Positions 1-5,042 of a stretch of DNA of 5,042 nt are shown here, in pieces. Source of the DNA: Chitinophagaceae bacterium (GTDB taxonomy: Bacteria > Bacteroidota > Bacteroidia > Chitinophagales > Chitinophagaceae). The notes under the pieces are model-generated. The model was given only the letters and a program-made list of their open reading frames with translations, searched no databases and was not told the origin of the DNA. Position numbers and translations under genes: made by a program. Location: the NCBI GenBank assembly GCA_003455235.1, contig DMRT01000318.1, positions 1 to 5,042 of the forward strand, read 5' to 3'. The first letter of the stretch is position 1; each line of letters opens with the position of its first letter.

Positions 1-1409
1 GCTTTGGCTGGGAAGAACAACCCAAACAGGAAAACATCCTCATTAAGAATGGTACCGTGTGGACCAGTGAAAAAGAAGGCAAACTGGAAAACACGGATGT
101 GCTGGTACAAAATGGAAAAATTGCTGCCATCGGGAAAAACCTTTCTGATCCGGCGGCAAAAGTGATTGATGCCACAGGGAAGAACGTTACCCCCGGCATC
201 ATTGATGAGCACTCTCACATTGCCGTGTCTTCCATCAACGAAGGCGGACAAAGCGTTACTTCGGAAGTACGCATCGGCGATAACATGAACCCGGATGATA
301 TAAATATATACCGGCAGCTGAGCGGTGGGGTAACCACCTCGCACATCCTGCATGGATCTGCCAATACGATTGGCGGACAAACGCAATTGATTAAACTGCG
401 CTGGGGCATGGACGACCAGGAACTGAAATTCGCCGGCGCCGATCCATTTATCAAATTTGCATTAGGTGAGAACGTAAAAAGAAGTTCCTCCACGCAGGGC
501 AACACCCGGTTCCCCGATACCCGCATGGGTGTTGACCAGGTGCAGATGGATGCCTTCCAGCGTGCCTCCGACTACCAGAAAGCGATGAAGGCCGCGGAAG
601 AGAATAACAAAAAGAAGGGTGCCACTCCCATTTATGTAAGAAGGGATCTTGAACTGGATGCCCTGGTGGAGATTATGAACAGGAAACGTTTCATCACCTG
701 CCACTCATATGTACAAAGTGAGATCAATGCCACCATAAAAGTGGCGGAGAAATATGGCTTTACCGTAAATACATTCACGCATATCCTCGAAGGATACAAG
801 GTGGCTGATAAGATGAAAGCACACGGCTCTAATGCATCCACCTTCAGCGACTGGTGGAATTACAAAATGGAAGTGGTGGATGCCATTCCCTACAATGCGT
901 ACATCATGAATAAAGTGGGATTGAACGTGGCCATCAACTCGGATGATGCCGAAATGGCCCGCCGCCTGAACCAGGAAGCAGCCAAGAGCGTGAAATACGG
1001 GGGCATGAGTGAAGAAGACGCTTTGAAAATGGTTACCATCAACCCGGCAAAAATGCTGCACGTTGATGGCAAAGTGGGAAGCCTGAAAGTGGGCAAGGAT
1101 GCCGACATCGTGATTTGGAGCGACAACCCTTTGTCCATTTATGCAAAAGCCGAGAAGACCATCGTGGATGGCATTGTTTATTTCGACCGGGACAAAGATG
1201 CCGAATTGCGCAAACGCAACCAGGCTGAAAAAGCCAGGATCGTTGCAAAACTGGCAGTCCTGAAAAGAACAGCAGCCGGCGGCGCTGGTGGCGGAGGAAA
1301 CTTCCAGCGGGCCAGGCCCCGGTACGAAATTGTGAACACCTGCAGTGAACACAATCACAATACCGGTTTGCTCACCATTGATGCAGACGAACTGGATGAA
1401 AATAACTAA
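1..1409 (+). CDS. Amidohydrolase-superfamily metal-dependent hydrolase (imidazolonepropionase-like), C-terminal part, 5' end outside window
   Basis: The reading frame is open from base 3 to the TAA at 1407-1409 (468 codons). The GTG at 57 is an internal Val, not a start, because codons upstream (…QENILIKNGTVW) read smoothly into it. Counting residues from that Val: a small beta-sandwich segment (about 1-45) leads into PGIIDEHSH, whose H52 and H54 form the HxH metal motif. H216 (FITCHS), H242 (FTHILEG) and D296 (NSDD) match the remaining superfamily metal ligands. GKDADIVIWSDNP (346-358) is the typical returning C-terminal sandwich strand. A Gly-rich linker (406-414) and a Cys/His tail (C429, H432, H434) follow. 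From memory, Bacteroidota homologues are about 1000 residues with an additional N-terminal amidohydrolase-like region and are exported; this is inference, since that part is off the window. Substrate is unknown; relatives include imidazolonepropionase and Xaa-Pro/Xaa-His dipeptidases. It is probably cotranscribed with the next gene, 18 bp downstream. Confidence 0.88.
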   Translation, partial: FGWEEQPKQENILIKNGTVWTSEKEGKLENTDVLVQNGKIAAIGKNLSDPAAKVIDATGKNVTPGIIDEHSHIAVSSINEGGQSVTSEVRIGDNMNPDDINIYRQLSGGVTTSHILHGSANTIGGQTQLIKLRWGMDDQELKFAGADPFIKFALGENVKRSSSTQGNTRFPDTRMGVDQVQMDAFQRASDYQKAMKAAEENNKKKGATPIYVRRDLELDALVEIMNRKRFITCHSYVQSEINATIKVAEKYGFTVNTFTHILEGYKVADKMKAHGSNASTFSDWWNYKMEVVDAIPYNAYIMNKVGLNVAINSDDAEMARRLNQEAAKSVKYGGMSEEDALKMVTINPAKMLHVDGKVGSLKVGKDADIVIWSDNPLSIYAKAEKTIVDGIVYFDRDKDAELRKRNQAEKARIVAKLAVLKRTAAGGAGGGGNFQRARPRYEIVNTCSEHNHNTGLLTIDADELDENN

Positions 1410-1410
1410 C

Positions 1411-1427
1411 CAGAAAAAATCATTTAC
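1411..1427 (+). promoter_or_regulatory. Translation initiation region of the second amidohydrolase gene, without Shine-Dalgarno
   Basis: The 18-bp gap between the TAA at 1407-1409 and the ATG at 1428 is A-rich (cagaaaaaat) and has no GGAGG-like site. A-rich, SD-less leaders are common in Bacteroidota. The short gap supports coupled expression from the upstream gene. Confidence 0.4.
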
Positions 1428-2732
1428 ATGAAAAAGATATTCTTATACATAGTTGGAACAGCGGCAGCCCTGAATGTTTCTGCGCAGGAAACCATCCTGC
1501 CGGCTCCGGCCCAGAAAGAAGTTATTGCACTTACCAATGCCACCATTCACGTAGGCAACGGGCAGGTGATTGAAAACGGCACCGTGGTTTTTAAAGACGG
1601 GAAGATTACAGCCGTGGGCGCCAATGCATCCACTGCCGGCGCCAGGGTGATCGACTGCAAGGGAAAACAGATATATCCCGGTCTCATCCTGTCATCCACC
1701 CAGGTGGGCCTGGTGGAAGTTCCCACGGTGAGGGCTACATTAGACGGATCGGAGATTGGTGAATTCAATGCCAGCATCCGTTCCCTGGTATCCTACAATA
1801 CCGATTCCAAAGTAATCAACACCCTGCGCCCCAATGGCATCCTGCTGGCAAATATTGTTCCCGACGGCGGCATTATCTCCGGCTCTTCTTCCGTTGTTCA
1901 GTTCGACGCATGGAACTGGGAAGATGCAGCCTACAAAGCCGATAATGCCATCCAGTTCCGCATGCCCTCACTGCTGGCACGCCGCGGTGGCCGTGGTGGA
2001 TTTGGAAACTTTGGCGGACAGCAGAACGTTGACCCGGTGAAAAGAGGAATGGAACAGATCGAAAGCGTAAAGACGTTCTTCCGCGAAGCAAAAGCCTACC
2101 TGGCCGAAAGCAAACACGAAAACACCAACCTGAAATTTGAAGCCGTAAAAGGTTTATTCGAAAAGAAACAGAAACTCTTTATTCACTGCAACATCGTGAA
2201 AGAAATGCTGCTGGCTGTTGACTTTGCCAGGGAATTCGGTTTTGATGTGGTGCTGGTGGGTGCTGTAGACAGCTGGCAGATCGCCGACATCCTTAAGCAG
2301 AACAATATTGCCGTAATTTTAAACCAGCTGCACAACCTGCCCACCATGGTGGATGATGACATTGACCAGCCATTTAAAACACCCGCCATGCTGCAGAAAG
2401 CAGGCGTGTTATTTGCCTTGAATGATGATGACGAAAACACCCGCAGCCGTAACCTGGCATTCAATGCAGGCACGGCAGCCACCTATGGCCTTACCAAAGA
2501 AGAAGCATTGAGCGCCGTTACCCTGAATGCCGCCAGCATTTTAGGCGTGGCCGATAAAACAGGAAGCATTGAACCGGGTAAAGACGCCAACATCATCGTG
2601 AGTGAAGGAGACATCCTCGACATGCGCACCAATATCATTGACCATGCTTTTATACAGGGCCGCCAGCTTGACCTTCGCAGCAAACAAACCCAGCTGGCCG
2701 ATAAATTTGAAACGAAGTATGGTATAAAATAA
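1428..2732 (+). CDS. Exported amidohydrolase-like paralogue with degenerate metal site
   Basis: This 434-residue protein starts at ATG 1428. Residues 1-20 form a Sec signal peptide: Lys at 2-3, hydrophobic core IFLYIVGTAAAL, then VSAQ with likely cleavage after A19 or Q20. A periplasmic location, or surface exposure, follows. The amidohydrolase fold is recognisable: an N-terminal sandwich strand (ALTNATIHVGNG, 34-45), GKQIYPG (79-85), the barrel, and a C-terminal GSIEPGKDANIIV (379-391). Aligned by eye to the upstream protein, the HxH becomes S90 and Q92, the third His becomes N255, and the fourth becomes G278; only the Asp is kept (D334 in NDDD). H253 lies two residues from the N255 position and might partly compensate. 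A Gly/Arg-rich insertion (185-197) sits in the barrel region. The gene lies 18 bp behind its catalytic-looking paralogue and ends at a strong terminator, so the pair probably forms one operon and perhaps one complex. A dead or altered enzyme is an inference from ligand loss. Confidence 0.88.
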   Translation: MKKIFLYIVGTAAALNVSAQETILPAPAQKEVIALTNATIHVGNGQVIENGTVVFKDGKITAVGANASTAGARVIDCKGKQIYPGLILSSTQVGLVEVPTVRATLDGSEIGEFNASIRSLVSYNTDSKVINTLRPNGILLANIVPDGGIISGSSSVVQFDAWNWEDAAYKADNAIQFRMPSLLARRGGRGGFGNFGGQQNVDPVKRGMEQIESVKTFFREAKAYLAESKHENTNLKFEAVKGLFEKKQKLFIHCNIVKEMLLAVDFAREFGFDVVLVGAVDSWQIADILKQNNIAVILNQLHNLPTMVDDDIDQPFKTPAMLQKAGVLFALNDDDENTRSRNLAFNAGTAATYGLTKEEALSAVTLNAASILGVADKTGSIEPGKDANIIVSEGDILDMRTNIIDHAFIQGRQLDLRSKQTQLADKFETKYGIK

Positions 2733-2753
2733 AATCGGGACCAGTCATTTTAG

Positions 2754-2788
2754 AAACAGGATCGGCGGAAGTTGATCCTGTTTTTTTT
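2754..2788 (+). terminator. Intrinsic (Rho-independent) terminator closing the amidohydrolase unit
   Basis: A perfect 10-bp stem pairs AAACAGGATC (2754-2763) with GATCCTGTTT (2774-2783) around a 10-nt loop. The right arm runs into eight consecutive T (2781-2788). It begins 21 bp after the stop codon of the second amidohydrolase. Downstream lies an independent promoter, so this is the boundary between two transcription units. On the minus strand the stem is not followed by an equivalent long T tract (only the three T of the stem itself), so the signal is mainly one-directional. Confidence 0.92.
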
Positions 2789-2887
2789 GTACTCATAAAG
2801 AAATTCATAGCTGCCATTTAAAAAAAGCCGGTGTTTGAACCACCCTGAACGGCCCTCTTCCCCAACTCAACCAAAGCCATTAATCAA

Positions 2888-2895
2888 TACCTTTG
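2888..2895 (+). promoter_or_regulatory. Bacteroidota-type -7 promoter box (TAnnTTTG) for the nucleoside phosphorylase/deoC unit
   Basis: TACCTTTG matches the Bacteroidota primary-sigma -7 consensus TAnnTTTG exactly. It lies 18 bp before the ATG at 2914, which would give a transcript start near 2900-2903 and a leader of roughly 10-14 nt. I cannot find a matching -33 TTG/TTTG at the usual 17-23 bp spacing; the nearest TTTG (2834-2837) is too far upstream. Position just after a terminator and before a gene supports it, but an eight-base match can arise by chance. Confidence 0.6.
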
Positions 2896-2913
2896 CCCTT
2901 TAACGATCTGCCT

Positions 2914-3786
2914 ATGCAACGCATCCCCGAATCGGAACTCATCATCAACAGCCGAGGCGCCATTTACCACCTCGACGTACGACCCGAAGAACTGGCTCCA
3001 ACTGTGATCGTTGTGGGCGACCCGGACCGGGTGGAAAAAGTAAGCGCTCACTTCGACAGGATCGAACACAAGCTCCGGCACCGGGAATTCATCACCCATA
3101 CCGGTTATATCGGCCAAACACATTTATCAGTGATCTCCACCGGCATCGGCCCGGATAATATCGACATTGTATTTAATGAACTGGATGCCCTGGCCAATAT
3201 CGATTTCAGTACAAGAACGATCAAAGAAAAACTGACCAAGCTGAACATCATCCGCTTCGGTACATCGGGCTCTCTACAGGCAGATATACCCGTCGACAGC
3301 CTGGTGGCATCCAGTCACGGATTGGGGCTTGATAACCTGCTTAACTTTTATAGCTATGAAAAAACAGCGGCTGATAAGGCAATCGTGAATGCATTTATTG
3401 AACAAACAAAACTGGATACATCCATCACCCTTCCCTATGCATTCAGTGGAAGCGAAGGGCTGTTGAATAAATTCGGCCCCGGATTTCACAAAGGCATCAC
3501 CGTTACCTGCCCGGGATTTTTTGGTCCGCAGGGGCGGGTGTTGCGGCTGTCGCTGGCAAGCCCCGGGCTGGTTGACAAGCTCACCCATTTCAGTTTTAAT
3601 AATCACCGAATCACTAACTTTGAAATGGAGACCTCCGCCATTTATGGCCTCGGTAAACTGATGGGGCACGAATGCATGAGTGTGAATGCGATCATCGCCA
3701 ACCGGGTGCAGAAGGAATTCTCCAAAGACAATAACAAAGCCGTAGAGAATTTAATTAAAAAAGCCCTCGAAGCATTAACGGCTTAA
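2914..3786 (+). CDS. Nucleoside phosphorylase, uridine phosphorylase-like (PNP/UDP family)
   Basis: Phosphorolytic cleavage of a (deoxy)nucleoside to free base and (deoxy)ribose-1-phosphate, in the cytoplasm. Starting at ATG 2914 gives 290 residues. Family motifs appear in order: GDPDRVEKV (35-43, phosphate loop), HREF (56-59, Arg of the phosphate site), STGIG (75-79), RFGTSGSLQ (114-122), FEMETSA (236-242, the ribose-binding Met/Glu segment) and NAIIANR near the C terminus. By eye alignment to E. coli Udp (253 residues), Q206 and R208 in PQGRV fall where Udp uses Gln166 and Arg168 to bind uracil, which favours pyrimidine nucleosides; that is an inference. The longer length comes from an N-terminal extension and internal insertions. 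An in-frame TTG at 2893 would add seven residues but overlaps the promoter box, and the added residues look non-conserved, so ATG 2914 is preferred. deoC follows after 41 bp and handles the sugar product. Confidence 0.9.
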   Translation: MQRIPESELIINSRGAIYHLDVRPEELAPTVIVVGDPDRVEKVSAHFDRIEHKLRHREFITHTGYIGQTHLSVISTGIGPDNIDIVFNELDALANIDFSTRTIKEKLTKLNIIRFGTSGSLQADIPVDSLVASSHGLGLDNLLNFYSYEKTAADKAIVNAFIEQTKLDTSITLPYAFSGSEGLLNKFGPGFHKGITVTCPGFFGPQGRVLRLSLASPGLVDKLTHFSFNNHRITNFEMETSAIYGLGKLMGHECMSVNAIIANRVQKEFSKDNNKAVENLIKKALEALTA

Positions 3787-3792
3787 ACCTAT

Positions 3793-3824
3793 TTTAAACG
3801 ACATTCAACGATTTTCAACCGATT
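3793..3824 (+). repeat. Short imperfect tandem repeat in the phosphorylase-deoC gap
   Basis: The gap contains TTCAACGATT (3804-3813) directly followed by TTCAACCGATT (3814-3824). A weaker third copy, TTTAAACGACA, lies just before (3793-3803). The units are 10-11 nt long, about one helical turn, and end four bases before the deoC ATG. This could be a protein-binding or leader element, or chance AT-rich similarity. No Shine-Dalgarno is visible. Confidence 0.35.
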
Positions 3825-3827
3825 AAA

Positions 3828-4739
3828 ATGATCGTAACAAAAACAATCCCCGACTTCTCCTCCCCGGTTCATGTAGACCAGGTGGGCATTGAAGAACGGG
3901 CATCCCGGGTAACCAAGCGCAGCATCAAGAATGAAACAAAGATCAACGGGCTGAAACTTGCGCTCAACATGATCGACCTCACCACGCTGGAAGGAAAAGA
4001 CACCGATGGAAAAGTGAAACAGCTTTGTTACAAGGCCCAGCACTTGCATGATGTATACCCGGACCTGCCAACAGTGGCGGCCGTTTGTGTGTATCCATCC
4101 ATGGTGAAGACTGCTAAAACAGCTTTGGGAAATTCGGGCATTAAAGTGGCAGCCGTTGCCACAGCATTCCCCAGCGGCCAGGCGCCCCGAGACGTTAAAC
4201 TACGGGATACAAAATATGCCGTGCAAAACGGCGCTGATGAAATTGACATGGTGATCTCCCGGGGAAAATTCCTGCAGGGCGAATACAATTTTGTATTTGA
4301 CGAGATCGCTGCCATCAAAGAAGCATGCGGAGATGCCAGGTTAAAAGTGATCCTGGAAACAGGCGAACTGGTTACCTATGATAAAGTGCGGAAGGCAAGC
4401 GACATTGCCATGTATGCCGGTGCTGATTTCATTAAAACATCCACGGGGAAAATTTCTCCGGCGGCTACCTTACCTGTTACGCTGGTGATGCTGGAAGCCA
4501 TCCGGGATTTTTATTACAAAACCGGGAAGAAGATTGCAATGAAACCGGCCGGCGGCATCTCCAAAGCAAAACTGGCCCTGCACTATTTAGTGATGCTGAA
4601 TGAAGTGCTGGGGGAAGAATGGATGAACAACGAATGGTTCCGCTTTGGCGCCAGCAGCCTGGCCAACGACATCCTGATGCAGCTGATGAAACAGAAAACG
4701 GGTGTATACCAGTCGGCTAATTATTTTTCGATCGACTAG
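3828..4739 (+). CDS. deoC: Deoxyribose-phosphate aldolase (DERA, EC 4.1.2.4)
   Basis: Class I aldolase that splits 2-deoxyribose-5-phosphate into glyceraldehyde-3-phosphate and acetaldehyde through a Schiff base; cytoplasmic. The 303-residue product carries the DERA signatures: NMIDLTTL (47-54), GADEIDMVI (135-143, with D140 corresponding to E. coli Asp102), ILETGEL (175-181), FIKTSTGK (201-208, with K203 as the Schiff-base Lys, E. coli Lys167) and KPAGGIS (239-245, with K239 corresponding to Lys201). FRFGASSL (271-278) is the conserved phosphate-binding strand. It resembles the E. coli type but is longer than the 259-residue E. coli enzyme: about 35 extra N-terminal residues, plus four residues (FSID) beyond Y299, which aligns with the catalytically important C-terminal Tyr259. 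ATG 3828 is chosen as the first good start after the upstream stop. It lies 41 bp after the nucleoside phosphorylase, consistent with one deoxynucleoside-catabolic operon. Confidence 0.96.
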   Translation: MIVTKTIPDFSSPVHVDQVGIEERASRVTKRSIKNETKINGLKLALNMIDLTTLEGKDTDGKVKQLCYKAQHLHDVYPDLPTVAAVCVYPSMVKTAKTALGNSGIKVAAVATAFPSGQAPRDVKLRDTKYAVQNGADEIDMVISRGKFLQGEYNFVFDEIAAIKEACGDARLKVILETGELVTYDKVRKASDIAMYAGADFIKTSTGKISPAATLPVTLVMLEAIRDFYYKTGKKIAMKPAGGISKAKLALHYLVMLNEVLGEEWMNNEWFRFGASSLANDILMQLMKQKTGVYQSANYFSID

Positions 4740-4873
4740 GTTTTGAACACCTGAAAGAAGGGGGAACCAAGAAGGTTTCAATAATTTGAAGTACTTATTG
4801 TTGAGTTGGGGATGATAAAAGAAAAAATGTTGAAATGCTTAATTACAAAAGTTAAATAAACATACCAAAGCCC
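4740..4873. other. AT-rich intergenic stretch after deoC, no gene found
   Basis: This segment has no supportable gene and no clear intrinsic terminator. It holds a weak inverted repeat, CAATAA (4779-4784) against TTATTG (4795-4800), with an 8-bp palindrome AAGTACTT (4789-4796) overlapping its right arm. Neither is followed by a T tract. A near match to a -7 box, TATTGTTG at 4796-4803, has one mismatch and no partner -33 box. Whether deoC transcripts read through to the next gene cannot be decided from this. Confidence 0.45.
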
Positions 4874-4912
4874 GGCCTCCCTCTCTATTGGAGAGGGAAT
4901 GAGGGTGAGGCC
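4874..4912. repeat. Imperfect palindromic, REP-like intergenic element
   Basis: An inner perfect stem pairs CCCTCTC (4879-4885) with GAGAGGG (4891-4897) around the loop TATTG. An outer stem pairs GGCCT (4874-4878) with AGGCC (4908-4912), leaving the asymmetric bulge 4898-4907. The second half repeats the G-rich arm (GAGGG at 4901, GAGG at 4907), so the C-rich arm has alternative pairing partners. There is no T tract on either side, so it is not a standard terminator. The pattern CCCTCTC-loop-GAGAGGG-spacer-GGGTGAGG resembles a class of dispersed intergenic repeats seen in many bacterial genomes; that resemblance is from memory and untested. It is much more GC-rich than the surrounding AT-rich sequence. 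Confidence 0.65.
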
Positions 4913-4925
4913 AAAATAACATACA

Positions 4926-5042
4926 ATGGCAAAGAGTGTAAAAAATAACACGATAAAATTAAAGTTTGATTCTTCCAGGAATTTAGCACCTGCGCCGGAA
5001 AGCAGGAGTGCTGCTAAAATTAATGAGCGTTACGAACTGTTC
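4926..5042 (+). CDS. Probable aldehyde dehydrogenase, N-terminal 39 residues, 3' end outside window
   Basis: An open frame starts at ATG 4926, the first start after an in-frame TAA at 4917-4919, and runs to the window edge without a stop (39 codons). The product begins MAKSVKNNTIKLKFD and reaches INERYELF. The last residues resemble the lead-in to the INGK/FV motif at the start of NAD(P)-dependent aldehyde dehydrogenases (…YELFINGKF…), but the catalytic Cys and Glu lie outside the window. Location just after deoC supports the call: an aldehyde dehydrogenase here would oxidise the acetaldehyde made by DERA. No signal peptide is present, so a cytoplasmic protein is expected. The identification rests on a short fragment plus context. 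Confidence 0.6.
   Translation, partial: MAKSVKNNTIKLKFDSSRNLAPAPESRSAAKINERYELF

Noticed and set aside
57..59. GTG as start of the first amidohydrolase
   Set aside because: The frame stays open to the window edge and the upstream codons (NILIKNGTVW) complete the first sandwich strand, so this is an internal Val.
705..1358. A 217-codon minus-strand open frame inside the first amidohydrolase gene
   Set aside because: It lies wholly antisense to a well-supported gene, its translation has no recognisable motif and an odd His/Phe-rich composition, and it has no promoter or start signal.
2893..2895. TTG as start of the nucleoside phosphorylase
   Set aside because: It overlaps the -7 promoter box, and the seven extra residues look like non-coding sequence; ATG 2914 fits better.
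3274..3669. A 131-codon minus-strand open frame inside the nucleoside phosphorylase gene
   Set aside because: It is antisense to conserved family motifs and shows no domain of its own; it is a codon-bias shadow.
4796..4803. TATTGTTG as a -7 promoter box for the dehydrogenase gene
   Set aside because: It has one mismatch to TAnnTTTG, lacks a properly spaced -33 element and lies over 120 bp from the ATG.
4812..4859. A 15-codon mini-ORF (ATG 4812 to TAA 4857-4859) in the deoC-dehydrogenase gap
   Set aside because: It is very short, Lys-rich as expected of random AT-rich sequence, and has no supporting signal.
4874..4912. The palindrome as an intrinsic terminator for deoC
   Set aside because: No T tract follows on either strand, and the stem is interrupted by a 10-nt asymmetric bulge.

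Overview
The window looks like a chromosomal stretch from a Bacteroidota bacterium, probably a Chitinophagaceae-like member. Four observations suggest this: the starts lack Shine-Dalgarno sites; there is a TAnnTTTG-type -7 promoter box; one signal peptide ends in SAQ; and the proteins have the overall character of that phylum. The assignment rests on recognition, not on a database search. All supported genes lie on the + strand, and I see no RNA genes, CRISPR arrays, prophage or insertion-sequence genes.

Region 1 (1-2732) holds two tandem amidohydrolase-superfamily genes separated by 18 bp. The first enters from the left edge and is only the C-terminal part of a longer protein. It keeps a complete-looking metal site (HxH, two further His, Asp). 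The second is a 434-residue exported paralogue in which four of the five corresponding ligands are replaced, so it is probably a pseudoenzyme or a partner subunit. A strong intrinsic terminator (2754-2788) closes this unit.

Region 2 (2733-5042) is a separate nucleoside-salvage unit. A good -7 promoter box at 2888-2895 precedes a Udp-like nucleoside phosphorylase (ATG at 2914). After 41 bp comes deoC (deoxyribose-phosphate aldolase). After a further 186 bp comes the start of what is probably an aldehyde dehydrogenase, cut by the right edge. Together these suggest a route from (deoxy)nucleosides to deoxyribose-1-phosphate, then (via a mutase not seen here) deoxyribose-5-phosphate, then glyceraldehyde-3-phosphate plus acetaldehyde, with the acetaldehyde oxidised to acetate. 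The gap before the dehydrogenase carries an imperfect palindrome resembling dispersed intergenic repeats.

Most of the window is ordinary metabolism. The points most worth a second look are the active-site loss in the second amidohydrolase, the palindromic intergenic element, and the promoter box that rules out an upstream TTG start. I found no convincing sign of an undescribed defence or mobile system.
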